Part shown: positions 51,291-61,080 of the stretch, piece by piece
Layout: the number at the start of each line of letters is the position of its first letter
Position numbering within the stretch: the first letter of the stretch is position 1
NCBI GenBank assembly: GCA_050950785.1
Contig: JBMNIG010000013.1
Location: 1 to 64,000, forward strand
Reading direction: 5' to 3'
Source of the DNA: JAAYOS01 sp050950785
Lineage (GTDB): Bacteria > Bacillota > Clostridia > Oscillospirales > JAAYOS01
DNA: 64,000 bases
Position numbers and translations under genes: made by a program
Notes under the pieces: generated by a model
The model's input: only the letters and a program-made list of their open reading frames with translations
Told to the model about the DNA's origin: nothing
Database searches by the model: none

Positions 51291-52745
51291 TTGAGTATCG
51301 AACAGGAACAAAAACATGTAATGGCGCTCGATCTTCTACCGGCAGGTGGGGACGAGACAGGAGAAGACTTTGGAAGGAATGAACGTGTAACCAAGCACCT
51401 GCCACCCGAAGTCAGCTCAAAGATGCTTTACAGGGATATCTTTCATATTGCGTGGCCATCATTTATAGAGTTTGTACTCACGCAATTGGCATCCATGGCG
51501 GATATGATGATGGTTGGCGGACTAGGCTCATGGGCTATAGCCGCAGTCGGGCTTACTACACAACCAAAATTTCTAATGATGACTATGTTCATGGCTATGA
51601 ACGTCGGCGCAACCGCATTGGTTGCAAGGGCAAAGGGAGAAGGAGATCAACAAAAGGCAAACAGGATCCTTCGCCAAGCTCTGATCCTCACGTTTGTATT
51701 GTCCTCAATCGCTTCAGTTGCTGGATATGTGTTTGCAGAACCGCTTGTACGATTTATGGGAGCAACACAAGAAACTCTCGAAGCCGCAACCACTTATCTA
51801 AAGATTCAGATGGTAGGTTTTGTAGGTTTAGCAATTACGAGCACTTTGACCGCAACTCTACGCGGTGTAGGCAATACCAGGATCGCTATGATCTATAATC
51901 TTATTGCCAACGTCATAAACGTAACATTCAACTATCTACTGATCGAAGGAAATCTTGGTTTCCCAAGAATGGAGATAGCAGGAGCATCCCTTGCAACTGT
52001 GATAGGTCAGTGTTCAGCCTTGATCATGGCTCTAATAGTAGTCTTGCGCAAAGGCCAATATCTGCATTTATCTTTCAAAGATAGTTTCAAACCTCACTGG
52101 GAAACAATGAAAAGCATATTCAGAATCGGACTTCCAGCTATGGGAGAACAACTGGTCATGCGCGCCGGAATGATCATCTATGCGAAAACCGTCGCCTCAC
52201 TTGGTACTGTTGCTTATGCAATCCATAATATTTGTATGAACATCCAGGCTCTATCCTTTATGAACGGAAATGCCTTTGCAGTATCCGCCACCTCGCTTGT
52301 AGGACAAAGCCTGGGCAAAAAAAGGCCGGACATGGCACAGGCATACAGCAGCAGGACAAGACGTCTGGGCATGAGTGTCTCAATCCTATTGGCTCTAATA
52401 TTTTTCTTCTTTGGCAAGAACATCGTAGGCCTGTACAGTGAAGAAGTTGAAGTTATCACTCAAGGCGCATATATCCTAATGTTCGTAGCGCTGGTACAGC
52501 CACTGCAGTCATCCCAATTCATCCTTGGAGGCGCCCTGCGAGGTGCCGGCGATACAAGAGCAACAGCTGTAATTTCGCTTATAACTGTACTTTTGGTTCG
52601 TCCCGGTCTTGCTTTGCTTCTTATCAAAGTCTTCGACCTAGGCCTTTACGGAGCATGGATCGCCTTGGTTTGCGATCAAGCACTGCGTTCAGTACTAGTC
52701 TTAGCCAGATTTAACTCAGGAAAGTGGAAGAGAGCTATACGGTAA
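51291..52745 (+). CDS. MATE family multidrug/sodium efflux transporter
   Basis: The 484-aa protein has twelve predicted membrane helices after a ~45-residue cytoplasmic lead. It has typical lines PSFIEFVLTQLASMADMMMV, the repeated GIGNTRI-type segment (TLRGVGNTRIAMI) and ALRGAGDTRATAVIS in the second half. NorM/DinF-type transporters exchange cationic drugs for Na+ or H+; the sodium-type V-ATPase makes Na+ plausible here. TTG 51291 with GAGG upstream is the start. A strong terminator follows. Confidence 0.93.
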   Translation: MSIEQEQKHVMALDLLPAGGDETGEDFGRNERVTKHLPPEVSSKMLYRDIFHIAWPSFIEFVLTQLASMADMMMVGGLGSWAIAAVGLTTQPKFLMMTMFMAMNVGATALVARAKGEGDQQKANRILRQALILTFVLSSIASVAGYVFAEPLVRFMGATQETLEAATTYLKIQMVGFVGLAITSTLTATLRGVGNTRIAMIYNLIANVINVTFNYLLIEGNLGFPRMEIAGASLATVIGQCSALIMALIVVLRKGQYLHLSFKDSFKPHWETMKSIFRIGLPAMGEQLVMRAGMIIYAKTVASLGTVAYAIHNICMNIQALSFMNGNAFAVSATSLVGQSLGKKRPDMAQAYSSRTRRLGMSVSILLALIFFFFGKNIVGLYSEEVEVITQGAYILMFVALVQPLQSSQFILGGALRGAGDTRATAVISLITVLLVRPGLALLLIKVFDLGLYGAWIALVCDQALRSVLVLARFNSGKWKRAIR

Positions 52746-52851
52746 GGTATTATAGGTATTATATCGGTATAGCACATACGTATCCTATGCGCAACAGTAG
52801 TACTATGATGACATAGATACAGTCCTTGTAAAAACCATTCGCACTCAACCA

Positions 52852-52896
52852 AAAAGGCATGTCCTATAGGTTATCAAAACCTAGGACATGCCTTTT
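52852..52896. terminator. strong bidirectional terminator
   Basis: AAAAGGCATGTCCTA-T-AGGTT pairs with AACCTAGGACATGCCTTTT, a 19-bp stem with one bulge, between the convergent MATE and lipoprotein genes. A-rich and T-rich flanks allow termination both ways. Confidence 0.92.
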
Positions 52897-52940
52897 CAAT
52901 TGAAAGTAATTGATTTAGTTAAACAGTAAGATCATGGTAC

Positions 52941-54578
52941 CTAGCGAGCATTATAGCGATCAAGGGCATTCTGCTGAATCTCAATGCAGCGGTCGATATT
53001 CATTGACTTGATTCGATTTACAAAATCGTCAAACTCGCTGATTGGTTTAGATCCAATAATGAACTGAGGAATAGTTTCGTACGCATAGGTTTGAATATCA
53101 CTATATGTCGAACTGTATTCCTGACCCTCTTCAGCTGTCATAGTTAAGACAGGCAGCATATAATCGTTGGAATCCTTATTCCAAACATTGTATGCATCAA
53201 GTGCTTCTTCTGCAGGAGTTCCTTCAAACCCTTGCCAGAGGCGCTTAAAGTCGCCCATGCCTACACCATCAAACCAGGTATAGTTATATAATACTGAGTC
53301 AAAACTAAAGCCGTCTGGATTCTTTAGAATAATATCGGTATAGACCGGTCTTCCATCTTGCATCGTGTAACTGACGCCTTCTTTACCATAGTTCATCAGA
53401 AGAGCTCCTTCATCAGTATACAGGTAATCCATCAGCCTTACAACGATTTCGAGATTCTCGCATGCAGAAGAAATTGCATTCGGAGTCTTTGCTTCAGGTG
53501 AATTGAACCTAAAATGAATAGTGTCTCCAACATTCTTGACCGGAGCTGAAACAGGCGACAGATAGAATCCCTCAATTGTTGTTGAGCCATCTACTGCTTT
53601 AGCATTTGCAGTGTAACCCCAAGGGAACAGGCCTGCAGCACCTTCGCCATTCATTATCATAGTGAATGCGTCTCCACCAAAGATGGCAAAATTAACGCCG
53701 CGTGTAGTGAACTGTTTATCGATGTAACCTTTATTATACCATTCATTCATCAATGTAAGGTATTCCTTGAATTCAGGTTCAATATATCCATAGTGTACTT
53801 TTCCAGCTTTTTGATAGAATTCTTTTCCGATCTGGAATGCGGACAAAAATTCACTATTAAGTGAAACGCCGGACATGTCAAACATCAACGGGTACTTTAC
53901 TCCTTCGTCGATGAATGCTTCAAATGCATTCTCCCAGTCATTCAATGTAACAGGAAGATCCAAACCCTTTTTTGTAAGGATGTCGCCTCTCAATGCAAGT
54001 CCGTTCCAGGGATATTCTGCCGGATCGTTCAGAGTGTACATTGACCATATATTTCCTGCGTCGGTAATAGTCTGACGTGCTACATCAGGAGTAACGGTAC
54101 GTCTTGCTGCATAGTTTGGTGCATATTGATCAATCAATTCATTGAGTCTTATATATACACCATCTTCAATGGCCTTGTCAGGACCGCCGGGGTATTCATT
54201 GTTTTCAGGTCGAATAATATCGGCGTAGTCACCTGAGTTGATCATTAGGTTAAATGCGGTAGCAGCATCTGTTGGAGAAGCCTCCAGAAATCTCAAGCGA
54301 ACATTTGTCCGTTCCTCAAGGTAATTGACAAATTCAGAATCATTCATTGATGATATATAGTTTGCACTGAAAATCTGCCATACTGAAACCTCAACTGGTT
54401 CGGCACTGAGTTTTGGATACTGCAGTTCGTTGCCGGATGTATCAGTTTCTGATGGACTACTTGGCAAACCGGATGGGGATGGGCTTGCATCTCCGGTGTT
54501 GGTATTACAACCCGAAATAATTCCGGTGAGTAATAAAATCGCCAACAGGAGCGAAAAGAACTTTGTTTGCTTTATCAT
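52941..54578 (-). CDS. extracellular solute-binding lipoprotein (family 1, LplA-like), paralogue 1
   Basis: The 545-aa protein has a lipoprotein signal (TGIISGC, Cys near 24), a Ser/Pro/Thr linker and a type-1 binding-protein fold with VSVWQIFSANYISSMNDSE, GKVHYGYIEPEFKEYL and the C-terminal KSMNIDRCIEIQQNALDRY. This LplA/YtcQ-like group binds oligosaccharides or glycan fragments for ABC importers of the LplBC type, whose permease genes are usually next door. None is present. It is a close paralogue of the gene at 57266-58936. Its promoter carries a motif shared with two other genes of the LacI cluster. Confidence 0.9.
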   Translation of the reverse strand: MIKQTKFFSLLLAILLLTGIISGCNTNTGDASPSPSGLPSSPSETDTSGNELQYPKLSAEPVEVSVWQIFSANYISSMNDSEFVNYLEERTNVRLRFLEASPTDAATAFNLMINSGDYADIIRPENNEYPGGPDKAIEDGVYIRLNELIDQYAPNYAARRTVTPDVARQTITDAGNIWSMYTLNDPAEYPWNGLALRGDILTKKGLDLPVTLNDWENAFEAFIDEGVKYPLMFDMSGVSLNSEFLSAFQIGKEFYQKAGKVHYGYIEPEFKEYLTLMNEWYNKGYIDKQFTTRGVNFAIFGGDAFTMIMNGEGAAGLFPWGYTANAKAVDGSTTIEGFYLSPVSAPVKNVGDTIHFRFNSPEAKTPNAISSACENLEIVVRLMDYLYTDEGALLMNYGKEGVSYTMQDGRPVYTDIILKNPDGFSFDSVLYNYTWFDGVGMGDFKRLWQGFEGTPAEEALDAYNVWNKDSNDYMLPVLTMTAEEGQEYSSTYSDIQTYAYETIPQFIIGSKPISEFDDFVNRIKSMNIDRCIEIQQNALDRYNAR

Positions 54579-54949
54579 ACTTTCGCCTCTTTAATAATTT
54601 TTTAGGTACAACGTTGCATTCGAGATACTATCATAAAACTAGATACCTGTCAAGAAAGCATGCAAGCAATGATCATACTTCATTACTTATCATATATATC
54701 GAAATTTCAATAATTTTCTTGCGGATTTATTACTTTTTGTTTCCTTTGGACTAACGAAATGTAGATCCTTCCATCATATATATTATTCTAAACACAATAC
54801 AGGTATATTCATACCTCTAAATGTTAAATGTGACGATTTTTTTAACTAATTTTGACTAATTAGAATAAAAATGCTGCCGACTGAAAGAAGGCAGCATATA
54901 TAATGTAGATTGTGTTATATATTTGATTATCTGACCGCAGAAAAAAGGT
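54579..54949. other. spacer with the promoter region of lipoprotein gene 1
   Basis: About 370 bases without a gene. The promoter and operator-like motif lie at 54605-54653. A hairpin with arms CTGCCGACT-type (54870-54895) near the minus-strand hydrolase stop may terminate that gene. Confidence 0.5.
54605..54653 (-). promoter_or_regulatory. promoter plus LacI-type operator of lipoprotein gene 1
   Basis: Minus strand: TTGACA (54653-54648), a 17-base spacer, TAGTAT (54630-54625), then GCAACGTTGT (54617-54608) about ten bases further on. The CAACGTTG core is a perfect palindrome with the central CG typical of LacI-family operators, placed where a repressor would block initiation. Confidence 0.6.
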
Positions 54950-55765
54950 CTACTTTGAAAATTTCTCTACATCTTCACGAGAGCTAAAAAATGAGGCATT
55001 GTTCCAGCGTACTCTACATACTCCCTCACCCATAGGAGAATTATCAAAAAACATATGATTGAGCTTGTCCTCAATAATTGCATCACCGGCTAGAATGTGG
55101 TCATTTAGATCTATAAAGTCGTCTACATAGCTTTTTGCTATAGGTGCACCGTTATGCGCAGGGCATACATAGTTGAACTCATCTGAACGAGTCTTTAATT
55201 TAAGCATGTTCGCCTTGTGCGCCTTTACACGTGCCTCATAATCGTAATCAGCTTCTCCGCCAAGGTTTAGCATAATGACCTGCATGCTCTCAAGTTCATC
55301 GCCGGTAAAGATGAGTTTATGTGATGCATCGAGAAATGCCAGGCTTCCATTGGAGTGCGCTGTTATATCTATGACTTCGATCTTACGGCCCCCAAGATCA
55401 ATAACATCGCCGTCACCTACAAACACACGCTCATAGTCAGGATAAGGAAGGTTGTTAACAATACTTTCACTGGGCATGTCCACAGGTGCATTCTTGTGCA
55501 TATATACCTTTTCCCATTCAGCAGCACCGCCACTATGGTCAAGGTGGCCATGAGTAAGTGCAACAAGTACTGGTTTATTTGTCAAACTCTCAACATATTC
55601 GCGTAGATTTCCGAAACCATATGCTGTATCAATAAGAAGGGCATAATCCTCTCCCTCTAGTAGATAGAGATATAGTGTCCCGTTAGAAGCTGTTATGATC
55701 CAAGTGCTTTCGTCAAACTTCCAGGATGTAAACACTTTTCCGTTCAAGTTGAGTTGTTGGTCCAT
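54950..55765 (-). CDS. metallo-beta-lactamase-fold hydrolase
   Basis: The 271-aa protein has THGHLDHSGG (Zn ligands), ITAHSNGSL with the next His, IFTGDELES with the bridging Asp, and YVCPAHNGAPI with the last His. It belongs to the broad MBL-fold group; the substrate is not evident. Lying next to a LacI regulator and two solute-binding proteins, it may hydrolyse a lactone or ester derived from the imported compound. AAGGA lies seven bases before the ATG. A promoter with TATAAT lies just upstream. Confidence 0.88.
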   Translation of the reverse strand: MDQQLNLNGKVFTSWKFDESTWIITASNGTLYLYLLEGEDYALLIDTAYGFGNLREYVESLTNKPVLVALTHGHLDHSGGAAEWEKVYMHKNAPVDMPSESIVNNLPYPDYERVFVGDGDVIDLGGRKIEVIDITAHSNGSLAFLDASHKLIFTGDELESMQVIMLNLGGEADYDYEARVKAHKANMLKLKTRSDEFNYVCPAHNGAPIAKSYVDDFIDLNDHILAGDAIIEDKLNHMFFDNSPMGEGVCRVRWNNASFFSSREDVEKFSK

Positions 55766-55800
55766 GTCTTAGTCCTTCTTTCATCAAATTTTCGCAATCA

Positions 55801-55829
55801 ATTATACTAAGTAAACCTCGAAGAGTAAA
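55801..55829 (-). promoter_or_regulatory. promoter of the MBL-fold hydrolase gene
   Basis: Minus strand: TTTACT (55829-55824), 17-base spacer, TATAAT (55806-55801). No AACGTT motif lies within it, unlike the other promoters of the cluster. Confidence 0.55.
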
Positions 55830-55850
55830 CCCTGAAGTTGAAAAAGCAGT

Positions 55851-56861
55851 TTAAGCGCCGCAGCTTTCTCTCGGAATGTATTTTACCGGCAATACTACCG
55901 AATATGGGGGCTGTACTTTGCCGGATATGACATCGAGTAAAATCCTAAAGCAGAATGCGGCCATTTCTTCCATTGGCAGATAAACAACCGACAGAGCTGC
56001 CGAGGCATATTCCTCCATCTCCTGTTCACCGTTACCTACACATATCAGTTCAATATCATTTGGTATCCGGATGCCGTATTTATTGAATGCCTTCAACGCA
56101 CCTATTGCCATTGCATCGGAGGCACAAAATACACAATCAGGCAACTCCTTATCATTTGCTATCTGCTTTGCAGCTTCGTATCCGCCCCTCATTGAGTTTT
56201 CCTGAAATATTACTCTTCTCTCTGAAATATTAGCTTTGCTAAACTCACCAAAGAAGCTTTCTATTCTTAAATCCATATCTGAAAACACTGGCTCTGAAGT
56301 TATAGCAGCCGGTGCTTTTTTGTTGTGCGACAGAAAAACTTCTGCAGCAAGGGAACCCAGCCTTGAACTATCCACATTGACTGTGCAGTACTTTTCAGAA
56401 TTTCTATTATATAGGATAATGGGTATTGGAAAATAGGTGCTCTCCAAGAATTCAATATCTGAAGCAGATGCATTACATATGATCGCTGCATTAAACATGT
56501 TCATTTCTTTCAGAGAAGCTGCCTCTGAGAGGGTTCCGTTTGTATATGGACGAATAATTATTTCACATTCAGTGCCGCTTTCTGCAACTTCCTGCTGTAA
56601 TCCTCTTAAGAACCTTACCACCATTGATGCACGGAAATCTGTAGCCCAAAACACAGCCAGTACAAGTCTTTTGGAAGCAGAAATACTTCGCAACCTGCGG
56701 GCAGAAATATTAGGAGTATATCCCAATTCCCTTGCAGTTTTTATGATTTTTTCCTGTGTAGACTCCGGAATTTTTCTTTCTTTAGCTTTTCCACTTAAAA
56801 CAATCGATACGGTACTGGCCGAGTACCCGGTGATTGAAGCAATCTCTTTAATAGTAGGCAC
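55851..56861 (-). CDS. LacI-family transcriptional regulator
   Basis: The 336-aa protein has the N-terminal helix-turn-helix and hinge (TIKEIASITGYSASTVSIVL, then GYTPNISARRLRS) and a periplasmic-binding-protein-like effector domain with CVFCASDAMAIGALKAFNKY and IELICVGNGEQEME. It probably represses the surrounding sugar or glycan genes until the inducer binds. It starts at GTG with GGGAGG eleven bases upstream. It lies between the two lipoprotein genes and close to the MBL hydrolase gene, so those are the likely regulon. Confidence 0.93.
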   Translation of the reverse strand: MPTIKEIASITGYSASTVSIVLSGKAKERKIPESTQEKIIKTARELGYTPNISARRLRSISASKRLVLAVFWATDFRASMVVRFLRGLQQEVAESGTECEIIIRPYTNGTLSEAASLKEMNMFNAAIICNASASDIEFLESTYFPIPIILYNRNSEKYCTVNVDSSRLGSLAAEVFLSHNKKAPAAITSEPVFSDMDLRIESFFGEFSKANISERRVIFQENSMRGGYEAAKQIANDKELPDCVFCASDAMAIGALKAFNKYGIRIPNDIELICVGNGEQEMEEYASAALSVVYLPMEEMAAFCFRILLDVISGKVQPPYSVVLPVKYIPRESCGA

Positions 56862-57090
56862 AATAAAACAAGCCTCCCTTTACTTTATTGCTTGATATTG
56901 AGTCATTGGATTATGTAACCTCTACATTCCATGCGATATATAGACTAATGATGTTTATTCATCACGACCGATTACAAACTATACCACCTTAACATTTGAT
57001 ATTGTATATTCTTTTTATCAAATATGCAAGCAAAAACAACAATATCACAGATAAACCGAGGTTTTGCTTGAGTCTTTGATAGCTTAAGAC

Positions 57091-57117
57091 GTTTGCAACC
57101 TCGTGTTTGCAACCTCG
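57091..57117. repeat. 13-bp direct duplication
   Basis: GTTTGCAACCTCG occurs at 57091-57103 and again at 57105-57117, one base apart. Confidence 0.9.
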
Positions 57118-57177
57118 AGACACAAAAATCCTGTCCACACCTAGTTATGCGGTATGCGTGAGACAGGCGACAGAAGT

Positions 57178-57206
57178 GCCCGACAGCTATTACAGCTGCC
57201 GGGCAT
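57178..57206. terminator. hairpin downstream of lipoprotein gene 2
   Basis: TGCCCGACAGCT pairs with AGCTGCCGGGCA (one mismatch) around a five-base loop, about 60 bases beyond the minus-strand stop at 57266. No T tract follows on that strand. Confidence 0.6.
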
Positions 57207-57207
57207 A

Positions 57208-57274
57208 TATATGTTACTTATATATGTTACTTATAAGGAATATTGCGAATTATCCGCGTTGCGAATTATCCGCG
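57208..57274. repeat. two perfect tandem duplications at the end of lipoprotein gene 2
   Basis: TATATGTTACTTA is repeated in perfect tandem at 57208-57220 and 57221-57233. TTGCGAATTATCCGCG is repeated in perfect tandem at 57243-57258 and 57259-57274. The second 16-mer includes the stop and last codons of the lipoprotein gene. Confidence 0.92.
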
Positions 57275-58936
57275 GGCATTGTAGCGATCTAGAGCATTCT
57301 GTTGGATCTCGATGATTTCGTCGATCCCCATGCTCTTGATTTGGTCAACGAAAGCATCAAATTCACTCAACGGCTTTGTGCCCATGATGAACTGCGGAAT
57401 GGTCTCGTTGGCAAATGTCTGGATGTCGCTGTATCCTGCGCTGTAGCGTTCGCCTTCTTCGGACGTCCTGGTTATCTGGGGCAGGACGTAGTCGTTTGAA
57501 TCCTTGTTCCAGACGTTGTAAGCCTCAAGAGCGCCTTCGTTCGGCAGTCCCTCGTAGCTCTGCCAATGGCGAGTAAAGTCGACCATGCCGATTCCGTCGT
57601 CCCAAGCGTATTTCATCGCAACAGAGCGCCCGGTGAACCCGTCGGGGTTCTTCAGTATCAAATCGGTATAGCGGGGTTTCCCGTCGACCATTGTGTAGCT
57701 GACGTCTTCAATGCCGTAGTTGACAAGAATTGAACCTTCATCGGTATACAGGTAATCCAGCAGCCTTATCGCAATTTCCGGGTTTTCGCAGGTGGATGTA
57801 ATGGCATTTGGACTCTTTGCTTCATAAGCCGTGAAGCGGAAATGGATGGTGTCTCCCTCATTCATGACGGGAGCGGAAACTGGGCTTAACTTAAAGCCCT
57901 CGATAGTCGTCGACTGGTTGACGGCAAGCGCATTGTCGGTATATCCCCACGGCAACAGCGCCGCTCCGGCTTCTCCTTTAAGTATAAACTGGTAGGCATC
58001 GGGAGCGTTCGACGAGAAAATGGCAAACGTAACGCCATGCGATACGAATTCCCTGTCAATATAACCCTTGTCGTACCACTGGTTCATCAGGGTGAGGTAG
58101 TCCTTGAACTCGGGCTCTATATACCCGTAATGAACTTTTCCGTCCTTTTGATAGAACTCTTTACCAATCTGGAAAGCTGAGAGGAACTCACTGTTATATG
58201 ATACACCAGTAATGTCAAACAACAGCGGATATTTCACTCCCTCGTCCAAAAATGCCTGCAGGGCTACTTCCCAGTCTGCGAGAGTTACCGGAAGCTTGAT
58301 TCCCCTATTCTCAAGAATATCGCCGCGAAGGGCAAATCCCATCCACGGATATTCGGCAGGGTCAGTCAGCGAGTAGATGGACCACATGTTGCCGGCGTCG
58401 GTAACCGTCTGCTTTGCGATATGCGGTTTTGAACGCCTTGCGGAATAGTTGGGCGCGTACTTTTCGATAAGTTCGTTCAACCGGAGGAACACGCCGTCTT
58501 CGATGGCCTTGTCGGGACCGCCGGTATATGCAGCGGCATCGGAACCCGGACGAACGATATCGGTGTAGTCACCGGAGTTCAGCATCAGGTTGTATGCTGT
58601 GGTTGCGTCCGCTGAAGAAGCTTCCTGGAACTTCAAAAGCACATTCGTCCTTCTCGCAAGTTCTTTTGTGAACTCGGAATCGTTCATGGATGCAATGTAA
58701 TCCGCCGTGAAGGTCTGCCAAATGGTCAGCTCAATCAGCTCTTCGCTGATCATCGGATAAGGCAGGACATCTTCCTCCTCGCCACCTTCCTCCGTTGGTG
58801 GGCTGGACGGCTTTTGAGAATCCGCGGGGCTACTCGGTTCACTCGGCTCTTCTGCGTCTCCCTTGCAGCCGGCAAACAGGCTGACTATGAGCAAAAGGGC
58901 GAATACGATGACAAGAAGCCTAGAGAGTTTTTTCAT
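57266..58936 (-). CDS. extracellular solute-binding lipoprotein (family 1, LplA-like), paralogue 2
   Basis: This 556-aa protein has a lipobox LFAGC (Cys near 24), an acidic Pro/Ser linker (EEPSEPSSPADSQKPSSPPT) and the same fold as the protein at 52941, with long identical stretches (GKVHYGYIEPEF, EIQQNALDRYNAR). Third-position GC is clearly higher than in paralogue 1, so the two copies have different histories; one was perhaps acquired. No permease genes adjoin it, so it must use a distant or shared ABC importer, as MsmX-type systems do for the ATPase. The promoter has the shared motif inside its spacer. Confidence 0.9.
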   Translation of the reverse strand: MKKLSRLLVIVFALLLIVSLFAGCKGDAEEPSEPSSPADSQKPSSPPTEEGGEEEDVLPYPMISEELIELTIWQTFTADYIASMNDSEFTKELARRTNVLLKFQEASSADATTAYNLMLNSGDYTDIVRPGSDAAAYTGGPDKAIEDGVFLRLNELIEKYAPNYSARRSKPHIAKQTVTDAGNMWSIYSLTDPAEYPWMGFALRGDILENRGIKLPVTLADWEVALQAFLDEGVKYPLLFDITGVSYNSEFLSAFQIGKEFYQKDGKVHYGYIEPEFKDYLTLMNQWYDKGYIDREFVSHGVTFAIFSSNAPDAYQFILKGEAGAALLPWGYTDNALAVNQSTTIEGFKLSPVSAPVMNEGDTIHFRFTAYEAKSPNAITSTCENPEIAIRLLDYLYTDEGSILVNYGIEDVSYTMVDGKPRYTDLILKNPDGFTGRSVAMKYAWDDGIGMVDFTRHWQSYEGLPNEGALEAYNVWNKDSNDYVLPQITRTSEEGERYSAGYSDIQTFANETIPQFIMGTKPLSEFDAFVDQIKSMGIDEIIEIQQNALDRYNARG

Positions 58937-59338
58937 TGCTTTACTCCTTTCGTTTGCTAATCATTATCCAAACCTTTTATGAGTCTACGTTTTGGCAGGT
59001 AAACACACAAAAGGATTCATACAAATATGCTGCAAACAAGGATATCCGGCATTCTGTCGACGGGATCCTCTCCTCCCGGGATATGTTTAAGATTAACATT
59101 ACAACGTTTTACTGTCAATGCTTGTTTTGCCTATATCTGGTACGCTATTTTTGTTCAAAACCACAAATCGATGTCGATTTGATGATGCTGTTATGCTGGT
59201 TGTGTACGAATAACGCAATAAATACAAATTGACAAGCATGGTAACTTACATCATCAGTTGGGGTGCCATATATCAGGAAAAGAGTTGTTGCATCACCATT
59301 GCATTAACATATATGATATGTACCGGTTTCCACGGACA
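58937..59338. other. spacer holding the promoter of lipoprotein gene 2
   Basis: About 400 bases without a supported gene; the only reading frame there lacks coding character. The promoter with operator-like motif lies at 59090-59118. Confidence 0.5.
59090..59118 (-). promoter_or_regulatory. possible promoter with operator motif, lipoprotein gene 2
   Basis: Minus strand: TTGACA (59118-59113), 17-base spacer, TAATCT (59095-59090, weak). The spacer contains AAAACGTTGT, sharing AACGTTGT with the promoter of paralogue 1. A repressor there would occlude the polymerase. The long leader (about 150 bases) is unexplained. Confidence 0.45.
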
Positions 59339-61054
59339 TCATTCCGGCTGTGATATCGGTAGGATCAAGCAGGAGGGATGATCTTTCCCCAAATAAATGG
59401 TTTGATTTGCTTTCTTAGTTCTATCTTGCAGTGACCAAACACCGGGGTAGTTCGAATGCACCGCGTATTCAGGGAAATTCGACGATGAAATGTCGATGCG
59501 GATACATGATCCTTTTTGGATCCTCCAAGCAACGTCCCATGAATCTATGTCTATTTCCACAACACTATTTGGTGTATATGATATGCGCTCGGGTGAATCG
59601 TTCCGGTATGCGAGCGTAGTTATTCCGTTTCGGATGTTATATGAACTTCCGTCTGGAAACACTTCCATGACCTTCATAGTAAAGGCGGTATCTTCAGCGT
59701 CGGAGGACACAAAGAGTCTTGCTCTTATTGGACCGATGATATCGAGATCTGTATCAACCGGCTCTGATATAAAGCTGATTACGTCATCCCTAAATCCACA
59801 TTCAGGTTGTTTTAGACTTCCTATCTCTTTCTGCGTTGCAAACAATGACTCTGCACCGTGAGAAGGAACAGGATCGCTAGGATCATATGTATAGCCGATC
59901 TGTGCATTCGTAGAAGTTGCAGATTGCAGTGCATAAGCTCTTTGGCCCGTCGGTTTATCCGAGAGATAAAAGCACTCCTCCCTATCCGCCTCAAAGGGAT
60001 ATGAACTCCACTCGCGCCACTCGTCTGCGCCAATCACATAACATCTGACCTTTGGATCCGGGAGCTCCTTGTTTTTCAGTGTTCTGGTGAACCAATCTAA
60101 GGTTCTAAGGATGGAGTTACCTTCTGCATTTTTATGTTTATGCCCATATATACATGGCATACCACTGTGGTTCCATGGTCCAATTTCAAGTACAGAATGT
60201 GCCTTGGACTCATCCGAAAGGCTAATATAGGATTTCAATGCTGAGCCCAAATGATGGTCGTACCATCCTTCTCCGATATAAACCGGAATGTTCATCTTTT
60301 GTGGAATCTGACTTAGCATATGCCAAAAACCTTCGTTCCAGTAAGGGTCTGTACGACTGGTATTGGTGATCCAATTGCGGTACCAGTCAAGTTCCCCTCC
60401 CCATAACGCTTTGTCCACCTCTATATGTGGCATGTAACGACAAGACTCCATATAGTCTGCGGTTATAGTCCTGCCTGCATTACTCATCGCCCAAGCTGTA
60501 AGGATATCATGCCGAAACAGTCCGTCTTTATAGGCTGAAGTGTAGCGATCAGTACCATAGACTGTTAGATATAAAGATTTGACCTTTTCAGGGAGGATAT
60601 CAGCCATAACCCACCCGGTAAAGGCAAGGTATGATGCCCCCTGATACCCCATGCACTCAACCTTTTCAAGGCTATTGAGGTAATTCATAAAATCCTGTCC
60701 GTCATTGCGATCGTTGTCATTTGGACGCCAAACGCCTTCTGAACCACCGACTCCTCGGCAATATTGATAGACGAATCCAAATCCCCGCTTAGCGAGTTCT
60801 TCAGCATTGATGCGTATCATTTTATCCATATCCGGATAGCAGGATCGTTGAACTATAGTGGGGAAAGATTGCTTATTATCCGTCTTTGGAAAATAAAAAA
60901 TCGTACGAAGCCGGACCCCGTCACGAAGAGGCAGCATTTCCTCGTAGCTTTCGACCTCATCGTATTCGATTGGATATGGGGAGTCTTCATACTGCTTTTT
61001 TAAATATGTGACAAATTGCTCAAATAGTTCATTCTTGTTTTCCTTGTCGGCCAT
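59339..61054 (-). CDS. CocE/NonD-type X-Pro dipeptidyl-peptidase family hydrolase
   Basis: The 571-aa protein belongs to the S15/CocE family. It has an N-terminal alpha/beta hydrolase (MLPLRDGVRLRTIFYFPK, RGVGGSEGVW), nucleophile serine in GYQGASYLAF, acid in GEGWYDHHLG and His in IGPWNHSGMP. A C-terminal jelly roll follows (DTAFTMKVMEVFPDGSSYNI, GSCIRIDISSSNFPEY). Members hydrolyse acyl esters, cephalosporin esters or X-Pro peptides; the substrate is not determined. ATG 61054 has AAGGAG eight bases upstream. Confidence 0.88.
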   Translation of the reverse strand: MADKENKNELFEQFVTYLKKQYEDSPYPIEYDEVESYEEMLPLRDGVRLRTIFYFPKTDNKQSFPTIVQRSCYPDMDKMIRINAEELAKRGFGFVYQYCRGVGGSEGVWRPNDNDRNDGQDFMNYLNSLEKVECMGYQGASYLAFTGWVMADILPEKVKSLYLTVYGTDRYTSAYKDGLFRHDILTAWAMSNAGRTITADYMESCRYMPHIEVDKALWGGELDWYRNWITNTSRTDPYWNEGFWHMLSQIPQKMNIPVYIGEGWYDHHLGSALKSYISLSDESKAHSVLEIGPWNHSGMPCIYGHKHKNAEGNSILRTLDWFTRTLKNKELPDPKVRCYVIGADEWREWSSYPFEADREECFYLSDKPTGQRAYALQSATSTNAQIGYTYDPSDPVPSHGAESLFATQKEIGSLKQPECGFRDDVISFISEPVDTDLDIIGPIRARLFVSSDAEDTAFTMKVMEVFPDGSSYNIRNGITTLAYRNDSPERISYTPNSVVEIDIDSWDVAWRIQKGSCIRIDISSSNFPEYAVHSNYPGVWSLQDRTKKANQTIYLGKDHPSCLILPISQPE

Positions 61055-61080
61055 TTCCACAACTCCTTATTGTCGTATAT

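Larger units (their letters stand above)
56862..57265. other. spacer between LacI and lipoprotein gene 2, rich in tandem duplications
   Basis: About 400 bases without a gene. It contains the hairpin at 57178-57206 and four short duplications between 57091 and 57274 (separate entries). I saw no convincing promoter for the regulator. Confidence 0.5.

Noticed and set aside
58936..59232. Plus-strand 98-codon frame in the lipoprotein gene 2 leader
   Set aside because: Cys/Phe/Tyr-rich translation without a ribosome binding site; it overlaps the promoter of the minus-strand gene.
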